DNA of 64,000 nucleotides, taken from positions 69,351,718-69,415,717 of the forward strand of contig OZ020267.1 in the NCBI GenBank assembly GCA_963971225.1, given 5' to 3'. A program made the translations under genes and the position numbers. Positions within the stretch are counted from its first letter, which is position 1, and each line of letters starts with the position of its first letter. The stretch is from Melieria omissa (Eukaryota; Arthropoda; Insecta; Diptera; Ulidiidae). This document shows positions 1 through 10,940 of this stretch, piece by piece. The notes under the pieces were generated by a model, which worked only from the letters and a program-made list of their open reading frames with translations, had not been told where the DNA came from and searched no databases.

Positions 1-2090
1 AAATCAGCTCAAAATTGAGCCGCTAGACTAGAATACCCACTTAAGTAAGCTTTTTCAGTTGAAGGCTGCCATTTCAACTTTAACTAATCTATTCTTTTGC
101 TACATGAAACAATTTAACTAATTTAAACAAAAATAATCTCATACTGCACTGAATGCTTGAAAACATAAAAAACTTTCACAGCTTTCACTTTTCAATTCAT
201 TAAAAATTTCACTATTCTCACAATCAAACTTTTACCTTTTCATTGTACGTTTTCAGCTACCACTCGGTTGCATATTCAAATTCTGCTTTAAAACAAACAA
301 CCAAATGTCCCAAGGCTTTGAAGACCAGAATATTGCAGCTCTATTCGCATTTATACGTCACCTCAGGGATGGCACGATAGTTCATTTCAAATTCACGTTC
401 ACTAATCCATTTAACTGTGTATGCTGTTTCAGTTGTTGTTGTTGTTGCTGTTGCTACTGCTACTGGCATCAGCCATTAAAAGGGACCGCCAAGCGTAACG
501 CCGGCCCACACACATCGCTCGAGCAGCAGACAGTAGAAGCCACCAGCATGTGGAATGGTGACCCGCTGAGTGTTGCAGCAGCCAGTGTCAGAGCCAAAAT
601 CGCAGCCAGAGCGACAGTGAGACGGTGGTCGACGAACGAGCGAGGCGACCGTGTGGAATTTTAACAAATGACAAAATTCAATTCAGCAACGCAGCACAAT
701 AAGTTGAAACAAAAGCGGCAAATTGCATGCAATTTATATGCTTTACAAGTTGCTGACAGCTGGCAGCGCTGCCAGCGACAACAACCACAATAACAACAAC
801 AACAGCAGCACCCACTCGACCAACAACAGCAACGACAATGGCAACGAGCGGCAGCCAAAGCAATGCACCGCTTCCTGACCACTAGTTGTTGTTGTTGTTA
901 TTGCTGCTTTGCAACAAATTACAATTTGCTATTGCAACAACAACAACAACATGAATGACAATAACAAAAATGGCAACTCTGTGCCTGGCATTGTCAGGAC
1001 ATGCTGCAGCAACATCCGGACGCAGCACTGCTGCTTACCGCACGTAGTGCAACAACAGATAACGTTGGCACTTTTGTTGCTGCTGCTGCTGCTGTTGCTC
1101 ATTGTTGATATGTTGATTGCACTCAATGCAAAATGGCGAAACGCTGAGCGGGTCGAGTGCGCGCGCCGTAAAGCGAATTGCATTGCGGCAAACAAATTTA
1201 TCAAACGGTCTTAAGGTGCGTTATCCCTGCCAGGCTGCCATTCGGCGGCCAGTGTGTGTGTGTTTCGGATTGCTGTGGTGCGTGCTGCCCGGACAGCGCA
1301 AGAAGCAGAGAGCAGAGAGTAAGGGCGAAGCGGCTAAAGGATGTGCGAGGGTTACACGTTAAGATGCAATGTGTGCATTGGTATTTAATGCAATTTCTGG
1401 GGCTGCTGGTGTGTGTCTATGCTCTGTGTTGTTGTGTTTACATATCTGGCGGCCACATGTGCTGCTTCCCTTTATCAGTTGGCTGTCGTTGATGTTGCTG
1501 CTACTACGTCTTCTTCGGTTTCTTGTTCCATTACCTCAACCAACTTGTCTTGGTGCAACTTTTTTTTTCACTCAGCAATGCTGCTTCAACTCGCATGCGC
1601 CATTCAAATCCTTTTCAACCGGCGCGTCTGACTTCTAATGTCTAATGTGGCATCAAGCAAAATGATGAATGTGCATGTTGTGACATTGCGACTGTACGAG
1701 TTCATTGCTGATAATATTGTTTAGATGTTGTAACTATTTCCTATTTCTGTTGTTGTTGTTGTGACAGCTATAATATTGCTTTTCAACTTCAATAATACTT
1801 TTTTTTTTTGGGCCGTTAAAGGTCTTCTTTGATTTTGATTGTTCTTTTTTCTCTGCCTTGAACTGAGTTGTAAATATGAAGCATATTTTTAGGGGTGCAA
1901 CTTGGTACAGTCTACGATTTTGCATAGATTTGAAGAACAGTTGACAGGAAAGAGTAAAGTGACTGTGAGTGACCCTGAAAGTTGCAAAAACAAAAAGTTA
2001 TGTTATGTTATGAGCAAAAGATGCTTTTGAAATATTGTAAAAGCAGTGGAGATTTCTAAGTACCGCATGCCAGATCACCTAAGGACTTCA
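1..2090. other. non-coding DNA with CAA/TTG runs
   Basis: I see no supportable gene here. The short open frames come from TTG/CAA/CTG trinucleotide runs (about 430-470, 780-960 and 1070-1105) and read as poly-Cys, poly-Asn or poly-Leu, with no domain, splice pattern or conserved motif. The composition resembles intronic or intergenic DNA of flies. Confidence 0.7.
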
Positions 2091-2094
2091 ATTC

Positions 2095-4050
2095 GATTAA
2101 CTGAACTATTGATTGGTTTGAGTCCATGCTGAGTTCATGGAAGTTAGGTATCAAAAATGTGACAATCAAAGTTTATTGGGAGCTTTGATTGCATCCGAAC
2201 ATTCTCTGAGTTGATTATCGACTAACTCAACTATTGCTTGGTTTGAGACCATGCTGAGTTCTTAGAGGTTTGCTATTAAAAAAGTGGCAAACGAGCTTTA
2301 ATTGCATCCTAACCGATTGTGGAAGTACGAAAGGAATTCTTCTTCTCGAATTGTGTTTTTCTAATAGAAGAAAGCAGAATTTTCAAGTTGACTTTTGACT
2401 AATTGAACTATTGATTGGTTTGAGTTCATGCTGCTTTCATGAAGATTTGGTATTAGTAAAGTGGCAAACAAAGCCTATTGGGAGATTTGATTGGATTTAA
2501 CCGATCGTGGAGATCTTAAAGGAATTCTTCAAAATTGTGTTGTTCTTATAGAAAAAAGCAGAACTTTAAAACTCTGAGTTGACAATAGACTAATTCAACT
2601 AATTCTTGGTTTGGGTCCATGCTGAATTCATGGAAGTTAGGTTTTAGAAATGTGGCAACCATCAAAAGATGCTTTTGAAATATCGAAGAAAGAGGGGAGA
2701 TGTGTAACAACTTCATATCAGTTCGCCTAGGGACTTCAATTCAATTAATTCAATTATAGATTGGTTTGAGTCCATGCTGCATTCATGGAGATTAGGTACT
2801 AGGAAAATGACAACCAGAGTCTATTGGTCTTTAATTGCATTCTAACCGATTGTGAAAGTCCGAAAGGAAATATTGGGAATTGTGTTTTTCTAATAGAAGA
2901 AAGCAGACTTTTCAAGTTGACTAACGACTAATTGAACTATTGATTGGTTTGAGTCCATGCTGAGTTCATGGAAGTTAGGTTTTAGAAATGTGACAACCAT
3001 TAAAAGATGCTTTTGAAATATCGAAGAAAGAGGGGAGATGTGTAACAACTTCATATCAGTTCGCCTAGGGACTTCAATTCAATTAATTCAATTATAGATT
3101 GGTTTGAGTCCATGCTGCATTCATGGAGATTAGGTACTAGGAAAATGACAACCAGAGTCTATTGGTCTTTAATTGGATTCTAACCGATTGTGAAAGTCCG
3201 AAAGGAAATGTGTTTTTCTAATAGAAGAAAGCAGATTTTTCAAGTTGACTATCGACTAATTCAACTATTGCTTGGTTTGAGTTCATGGATTTTAAGTTCT
3301 AGAAATATGACAATCAGAGTCTATTGGGAGCTTTGATTGCATTGAAACCGAATGAATATAACCGTTGAATATTGGCTGATTCAACTATTGCTTGGTTTGA
3401 GGTCATTAGAAAAGTGCCAATCAAAGCATATTGGGAGCTTTAATCGTAGCCTGTTCGGCTGTGCTTTTTTTAATTTTAATAAAATTAAACAAAGTTCTCC
3501 AAGTTGTAAATTGACTTGAATCAACTCATTCGACTTATTTACATATAGGTTTTAGTTCATTAAATCTACTGGGAGCCATTATTGCAGTCTGACTGAAAGT
3601 GAAGTTTTGAAAATATCGACTTGGGGATTGCATTGTTGTATTAGCAGAAAGCAGAATTCTCCAAATCACCAGTTGAGTACCGACTAATTCAACTATTGTC
3701 TTTGAAAGAGTAGCAACCAAACGTACTAGAAAGAATTGTCGTGAGAAATTGTCTGCAGAACTCTTCATATCACAAATTGACCATCGACTAATTCGACTTA
3801 TTCAACTACTTAGTATTAGTTTCAGTTCATTGATTTTCCTGGGAGCTTTGGATTCAGTCTGACTGACAGTGAAGTATTGAAAGGATCGTCTTGGGAAACT
3901 ATCCCTTGGTATTAGAAGGAGGCAGAACTCTCCATATCACAAACTGACTTTCGACTAATTCGTCTTATTCAACTTTTTGATTGATTTAAAATCATCAAAT
4001 TCATTAGAAAAATGCCTACTAAAGCTTATTGAATATTGCTTGCCTTAAGG
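2095..4050. repeat. degenerate higher-order tandem array
   Basis: A motif close to TTGGTTTGAGTCCATGCTG recurs about every 120-190 bp, near 2113, 2237, 2414, 2604, 2758, 2943, 3098, 3270 and 3388. Two adjacent units form a higher-order block: the stretch beginning about 2661 is repeated almost exactly from about 2999, a period near 338 bp. Units become less alike after 3400. No coding potential is visible. This is a diverged satellite-like array with one recent local duplication. Confidence 0.8.
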
Positions 4051-6191
4051 TTACGTTTGATAAATGTTTGACAAATTATTGCTTGACAAAAATACGCCTG
4101 CACTTTGAAAATATTCCTTTGAACAAGACTTCCAACAAAACTCAACTAGCAAGAAAATACTCTCTTAAAACCCAAACACAACACACATAACCTCAATATG
4201 GTAAAAAGTTACATGCAAACATTTTGTTATAACATTGATTCGGTTTTAAGAAATCACTTTGCCACATGTGCCACAAATAATTTCATTTGCTTGCAACTTT
4301 GCTACCTTTGAACTATGAAATGAAACCCAGCAAACTGGCGCACCACCAACAAAGTTAAAATCAACTTTTGTAGTTGTTGTTGTTTTTTTTTCGCTCTTTC
4401 AAAGTTAACCTCTCTACCACAAGATGGCCAAAAAGTCAATTAAAGTCCTAGCACGAGCAACAATTTTGCACAGCAACTTGCCCACAACTAAACAAACAAC
4501 AACAACAACTACACACACACACACATACATAAAAAAATTCAACAATTTGCTGCCAAACAATAAGCCAAAAACACCGCACACAACACAAACATTCGGACAG
4601 CAATAACAACAACACAAATAAGCCAACAACACCGCACACAATACAAACACTGGTATCAGAACAACAACAACAATAAGCAAACATCAACAACCACCAAAAC
4701 TGCCAAAGTCAACCGGCCGAGAAGCTCAACAAGCAGCAAAAACATTTAGTCAAACAGCTACGAGAAATGCAAATGAAAACTTAAACTAAGAGTAAATTAA
4801 AAACAAAAATTCGAACAAAATAGCAAAGTTTGAAAAATGAGGAATTTACACTGAAAGTGAATGAAATAAATTCTAAAAATAAACTCTTAACCGAAGCACT
4901 GTTGAATTGTTGAAGACATGTTGAGAAAAGTTTATTGGCAAAAGAGTAGGAACTGAAATTCGTAGTTGTTGTTGTTGTTGTTGAGTTTTCGATAGTACAC
5001 GTTGTCAAAGCGTAAAATTGGCAAACTTCTTAAGATGACAAATGGATGAACAAAGTGATGTGGATTGAACACAACCTACATATCTGAGGGGATATGTCAG
5101 CAGTACGAGACATAAACGCCACACGGCGAAATTAACGCCCAGTTTGGCGCTTTTCAAGACACACAAAGTTTCGTTTGTCGCATGTCGTAGACTAGAATTG
5201 AGTATCGTTGATACAGCACGATGCATTTTGCCATTTCTACGCTCGCTGCGCCGACTGTTGACAACATGCTCGGCAACATTGATGGCTTATGCAACAATGT
5301 CATTTGTTGCAATTAAAATTACGTCAAACGACAATTATTGTTGCTGCTAAAGCTGAAATTACCATCGTAAATTCTAATTACGCGCCTAAGTGCGCTGTAT
5401 GCTTTTAGGCGCCTCACTCACACACACACACACACGCATGGACGCCAACGCACATGCACAGTGGGGCGTTCGGATTTGCGCCGCAATGCGACACATGTAA
5501 ATAAAGCGGCACGCAATTATGGCTCAAGACGTCGCTGCCATTTTGCATATGTATGTAGTAAATGTTATTGTTTCTATGTGTGTGTGTGCGTGTGTGTTTG
5601 AATTTATTTACATATATTTGGCTAGAACATTTGATGCATTTCGTTCGTTGTCGTTACCGCTTAATTAGTCAATTTAATTTGTTGCCGCAAAACGATTTTG
5701 CGAGAGTATTTACATGTGTATGTGTATGTGTGTGTATGTGTGAGTTGATACGCCGCTTGAGGCAGCAAAGCAGCCGCTGCATTGCATTTTCCTTTATGTA
5801 AAGTAAACAATTGTTGACTTTGAGACTTTGCAAAATTCAGATTTAAATTTTGAATTTCGTCTTTCATTCGAGCAACAAATCAAACGCATTGGTTTTAGGG
5901 AAAAGGTGAAGAAAGAGGAAGAGATGAAGCAAGCAGCTGCAGCGGAAACCAACTCAAAGGCACAGTGCTGTTTATTACTATTTGTTGTTGTTGTTTTTGC
6001 ATGAAATTTGCTTAATTTGCGTTGTTGCAGGCGGAGAGTGTTGTGTTGTTGTTGCTTCTTTTCTTGTTACATTAGTTGGCTACATTTAATGTTGTTTGCA
6101 TGAATTTAGACGCGAATAGTTAGGCGGCATTTAATTAAAATTGCATTGCATGTCTATGTATATGTTGGCATAAGCTTACAGCCAAAGAAAA
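4051..6191. other. non-coding DNA with microsatellites
   Basis: No gene is supported. The stretch holds AAC-rich sequence (4490-4690), a TTG run (about 4960-4983), a CA run (5417-5435) and TG-rich tracts (5577-5600, 5714-5745). Open frames here simply translate these repeats. Confidence 0.65.
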
Positions 6192-7171
6192 CACTACTCG
6201 ACAAAAAATGGGTTCATCGCGTGCTCCTAAAAACAAAAGTATTTTTTAGACTAATTTTCGACTGCTGAACCCGAAACTGAAAATCAAAAAATTTTCTTAA
6301 GAAGAGTTTTCGAAAAATCTTCGAAAAACACGTTTTTCCCTCTTATTTCAGTTATGAGCACATATCTCGTAAACCAACCATCCGACTAACACATGTGGTC
6401 CGTTTCTCAAAAGGTAATTAACTAGCCTTTCCAACGATATATAGATTGTCTAAATCCAATGAGACTTGGGGAAGTTACTGACGATGAAAGTTTAAAGAAA
6501 TTGAATTTGTTGACCATTTTCAAAAATTATACATTTTCGAATGGTTTTTTATGGATAAAATAAATGAACTCCTCTGGTTTTAAGATCTTAGATTAAAGAT
6601 ATATTATTTGAGAAAATATTAAGCCTAACATCAAAAGAATTGAAAGAAAAATAACAAAGTTATAATGCCAGGAGTGAAAACACCAACTTTTCATTTATTA
6701 CACCGTGCGAAAAATTTTTTTTATTTTTCCGAGACCCATCCAAATGTTGATATAGACGTGAAACTAGAGGTCATTTCTAATATCCGCGCATAGTCAGTTT
6801 TTCATTTTCTGATGCAAAAACCTTCTTAAAGGACTTTAAAGTTTTAAGGATATACACATTTAAAATATTGTTTTTTAATATTTGCGATTGTGCAATGACG
6901 AAGATATGGGCATCAAATGAAAGAGGAAAATTGTCTCCTTTTAACTAAATTTTCTATTTTAAACTTTCAGGACCAAAATATGTCAGGTATGCAAAACATA
7001 AATGTTTTGGATCTCAGTCCGTAGATTCATACATCTAAATTTGTTTCTATTTCATAGTTTTCGAAAACGCTTCTTAAGAAAATTTTTTGATTTTCAGTTT
7101 CGTGTTCAGCAGCCGAAGATTAGTCTAAAAATTACTTTTATTTTGAGGAGCATTTTTCGTGTCGAGTAGTG
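6192..7171. mobile_element. non-autonomous DNA transposon with ~115-bp TIRs
   Basis: The left end starts CACTACTCGACA and the right end finishes TGTCGAGTAGTG. The inverted similarity continues inward for roughly 110-120 bp, with one indel of about 12 bp in the left arm. Flanking bases are AAA on both sides, a possible 3-bp target duplication, but the A-rich context makes this weak. The roughly 750-bp interior has no open frame resembling a transposase. CACTA-type termini and a 3-bp duplication would fit the CMC (CACTA/Mirage/Chapaev) group; that assignment is inference. Confidence 0.8.
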
Positions 7172-7686
7172 AAATTCATGATAAGTAAGTAAAATTAATT
7201 TATGTTACAACGGAATCAACATGCCTGCAAATCTGCACTCGAGCTGAAGGTGCAAGACATAATGAGAATTAATTATTGGAATTACAACAACAACGCTCAT
7301 AGACGCAAAAATATTTTAGATTGAGTTTAAAAGAACTCCAGGAACCTACAGTTGAAATTAATATGCACGTCGGAAGGCAGTGAATGCATGAAGACGCACA
7401 GTTTGATTGCACAAACATACAAATTTAATATTTTATAATTTTATAAAAATATTCTCCGAACTCTTTCAACTAATTTGCAGCTGTAGATTGAGTGTCTAAG
7501 TAGATAGAATTGATAGCTCTTTAAAAAAAAACAGGGCACATTGATGCCACTGAGCTCAATTTTGGTAAAACACAAACTATTTCTCTCTCTTATGCTTTGA
7601 ATTAACTGGATTCGAGTAAAACGAATATTAAGCTTTTGCAATCATCTCTCGCAATGACGGTGAGATTGGCTGAATTATAAAACCCT
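7172..7686. other. non-coding spacer
   Basis: Nothing recognisable is present apart from AT-rich sequence between the long-TIR element and the SINE target duplication. Confidence 0.6.
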
Positions 7687-7700
7687 AAGAGTTTTCTACG

Positions 7701-8034
7701 CAGCCGCCGTGGCTCAGTTGGTTAGTGCACGGTCCAACGAGTCGCATGCAGAGCGACGCAAGATCGAATACTGCATGTAGTAACACCTAAAAAAATAACG
7801 GGAAACTCGTTTTCTCTTTCGGTGGCTGTCCTCTCAGCTGGAAATGGCAAACCTCTGAGAGTAAAAATTGCCTATGAAAAAGCTCCCAACCTGCCGTTCG
7901 GAACCGGCATAAAACTGTAGGTCCCTTCCACCCGCGTACAAAATTCACACGCACAACACGGGTGGTTGCGGGAAGCTAGGCCTTAGTCTCGCGTAAGCGG
8001 GCTGTCGTGCCAATCAATTATTATTATTATTATT
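7701..8034 (+). mobile_element. tRNA-derived SINE, family 1, copy 1
   Basis: The 5' head carries a pol III A-box-like TGGCTCAGTTGG and a weaker B-box-like segment near 7760. The body includes a segment ending in AAACTGTAGGTCCC (near 7910), which all family copies here share, and the 3' end is a TTA repeat. It is flanked by an imperfect 14-bp target duplication, AAGAGTTTTCTACG at 7687-7700 and AAGTGCTTTCTACG at 8035-8048. SINEs depend on LINE machinery for movement. Other copies lie at 22553-22908 (plus) and 42828-43123 (minus). Confidence 0.88.
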
Positions 8035-8228
8035 AAGTGCTTTCTACGATTTCTACGTAGTGCAAGACAAATTCACAACAGTTTGAGAATGGTTTCATCA
8101 TCCACTTTGTTTCCCTAACTTCTGCAGAAGTGGTTGTCTAGATAAACGAAGCCTACTCCTCTTGAATGGCTACGAACAATGCAGAGTCCTGTAATAACAC
8201 CAACAACTATCCTCAGTGTGCTTCTTTT

Positions 8229-9018
8229 GTGACCCAGTGGGCCTAAGTGCGCTTCCAGTTCATTACAAAGCAGATTTATTATGCTGTCTTGTCAATCCAT
8301 GAATCAGCTTAGACCCTTTGCAGTCACTCAGTGTAATACCCACATATATTCTACTCGGAATGTGCAACTATGACGTGGTCAATGCATATAAGTTTACCCA
8401 ATTTGTTCGACTCCATGTTCTGGTCTTTAGTGTGACCAACGTGACGTATACGTAACTTTTACAATAGACACTCTCTGCCAATATTTTGAAGTTCTGTCTT
8501 TTCTGTTCTTCTGTTCTGTCCTAAATGGGTGGACCTTAGTGCACCTCCAGTCTATTTCAAACCATATACACCTAATTCTGTTTTTACACGGTCTTCTTTT
8601 ACATGTTTTAGATTTACCACGGTTTAAAAATAAAAAAATTTTTAATTTTTTTACACGATTTTATTCCATTTAGCACGAAATATTACAAATTTTTTTTTTT
8701 AAACCGTGTTAAATCAAAACCGTGTAAAAAAGACCGTGTGAAAACAGAATTAGGTGTATAGTACACATATTGTCCTGTTTTGTGGATTGCTGAATCAGCT
8801 CAGACCCCTTGCAGCCACTCAGTGCAATACCCACATGTAGAATGTGACACTTATAAAGTGGCCAATGCATGTAAGTTTGCCCAACATTTGTGCGACTCCA
8901 GGTTTTGGTCTTTAGTGTGACCAACGTCACGTATACGTAACACTTACAATAGACACTTCTTGTTAATATTTTTAAGTTCTGTCCGTCCTGTTCTTATGCT
9001 CTGTCCTCAATGGGTTAA
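8229..9018. repeat. ~290-bp tandem duplication, second unit split by a MITE
   Basis: Sequence from about 8229 to 8520 matches that from about 8521 to 9018 once a 192-bp insertion is removed. Shared landmarks include CACTCAGTG followed by AATACCCACAT, and GTGTGACCAACGT followed by CACGTATACGTAAC or its near match. No open reading frame is conserved between the copies. Confidence 0.8.
8567..8758. mobile_element. fold-back MITE with TA target duplication
   Basis: The element is almost entirely palindromic. The left end reads TACACCTAATTCTG and the right end CAGAATTAGGTGTA, and the pairing continues through the ACACGGTCTT segments toward an AT-rich centre. TA dinucleotides flank both ends (8565-8566 and 8759-8760), consistent with a Tc1/mariner-type MITE. 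There is no coding sequence. It interrupts the second unit of the surrounding tandem duplication, so it inserted after the duplication. Confidence 0.85.
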
Positions 9019-9675
9019 GAGTGATCTTTTCAGCTCTTTGGTATCAAAAATTTTTACATTTTTGAAAAAAAAAATTAATAGATAGAAAACTCTGAGGAGA
9101 GCAGCTTGTACCTCGTGCAGTACTGAAGTCAGCAAACTATAGAGAAAGTTACTTGGTAGTGTCAATTCCCAGCAGTTTGCAGGTACATATATATAACAAG
9201 GCCCTGATATAGGATAAAGGCGAATCTACTCTGAGATCTTGCCAAAACATTGACGGTAGATCTTTACTGTTTTAGTAGGTGAAACGTGAGATTTTAGGTC
9301 TCTGATGGTCGAACATAAATAGATAGTTCGTTGCCTCTTAGGAAATGTTGCTTTCTTTTGCTTATTTCAAGGCAGCTTTGATGACTGTACCGTCAGATGG
9401 AAACATTCTGCAGTGGTGAGGTTTTTTGTAAGAATAACTTCTTCCAATTTAGTCAGAGTACACAACCGCACCCATAGCTCTACTTACTCGTAGTTTGGAA
9501 CTGTCACTCAAAATATTACATGTTTGTTCATTTGTAGTATTGAGTTCATCTGTCAGTTACTTTTGCTAGTGATGACAGTAAGGAGTTTAGTTTAAGAAAT
9601 TTTTCCGGCATAAGGAGACCTGAGAGGAGACCTAAACGTATATTTTAGCGATTTATATCTTTATTTTTCATGTAT
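9019..9675. other. unclassified non-coding sequence
   Basis: I see no gene, terminal repeat or recognisable element in this stretch. Confidence 0.5.
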
Positions 9676-10131
9676 TGTTACGAATACTAGGTCTAGTGGG
9701 CTGTTACGTATCACTGGACTGTGCAATTTAAAAATAAGACAACTTTAATTATCCGAACGCAGTCAATCAAAGCCAACAATCACTTTATTTCACAGATTTA
9801 CACTTCACTGTCTTTACACTTAATTATTTGCTTAATTACTCCGTGTGGCACCTTCACTAGTCAAAATCAGACTGACTTGCTGCGCCGCACCCGGCTGCCT
9901 TTTATACCTGTCCGGCTGTCGCGCAGATCGTTCTCGCACATTCCGGAGTGGACTAAAGGTTTCCATGATGATCGCGACCATCATTGCCAGGTTGGACTAA
10001 AAGTTTCCATCATTGCCAGGTTGGACTAAATGTTCCCCATATTATCGCGGCCGTCGTTGCCAGATTATTCAATAGCACGGCGCGAAGCGACAGGGTTGCT
10101 TTGCACAGCGACAGACTGTGTAATCGTTACA
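9676..10131 (-). mobile_element. solo LTR of an LTR retrotransposon
   Basis: The 456-bp unit begins TGTTACG and ends CGTTACA on the plus strand, with canonical TG...CA termini, and is flanked by identical GTAT (9672-9675 and 10132-10135), a 4-bp target duplication. Read on the minus strand it has a GTATAAAAGG TATA box (complement of about 9900-9909) and an AATAAAG poly(A) signal downstream (near 9783-9789), in the correct order for U3-R-U5. A short internal repeat containing CAGGTTGGACTAAA lies in U3. No internal retrotransposon sequence adjoins it, so this is a solo LTR left by LTR-LTR recombination. The 4-bp duplication fits Ty3/Gypsy; the family is not determined. Confidence 0.85.
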
Positions 10132-10135
10132 GTAT

Positions 10136-10940
10136 TTTATATTTCTTATTTTTTTTAAGAATTATTTTTGGCATCAAATTTGTTGACATCATTATTGGTC
10201 TTTGTTATTTATTGTTACTATTTGTTATAATTTTTGTTATTGTTTTTGTTGTTATAATTTCTAAGTGTTTATTGCTGCAACTTCGTTTGCTAATTTATAA
10301 CAATTTGCACAGCTTGACAGATATTTGTGTATTTGTTTATGGCAGCACTATCACTGGCAGCTGGAACCAGAGTTGGTCTTGTCCTTGGTTTGTTTTATAC
10401 TTTTGTTCACACTTGTTGAAATTTACAATCACAAAAATAAAAGAGCTTCAATAAAAACAAATGAGAGAGAAAGCACATTAAAATAAACATTAAAAGTTTG
10501 CCAGCAATTTATGCTGTGACGCGACAGCTGCGCACACGGTTGCATTTCCTACGGTGTGTTGTTGCTGTTGCACTTTGGTTGTACTTAATTATGTGAAAAA
10601 TTTATGCTTCAAACCTTAACAGAAAGAATGCTGGCATATGAAAAACTTTCGAGTGGTTGTGGTTTTGATATAAAAATGAATTAATTCAAATTGTGACCTA
10701 ACCCTATTTATCTTTAATATATCAAGATGATTTTAGAATGACTGAAGACATCTTTGTACGTTTGTCATCTTCTATGTACTTATTCGTAAGTCTTCAGTCT
10801 GAAGGTCGTTCCATCTGTTAATCTCTCTATACCTCTGTCCGATCTTCTTCCACAAATTCATATACCCTGTGTCTTCAAGTTCAAGAAAACTGAATTTTTA
10901 TACTTGGCTTGATTTTTCGTCCATCTAGACATTCGGCCCT
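10136..10940. other. non-coding AT-rich spacer
   Basis: No gene is supported. Several TTG/ATT-rich runs are present. The open frame crossing the LTR boundary (9984-10454) is a chance frame. Confidence 0.6.

Noticed and set aside
2095..4050. CRISPR array
   Set aside because: Long diverged eukaryotic tandem repeats without uniform repeats and unique spacers.
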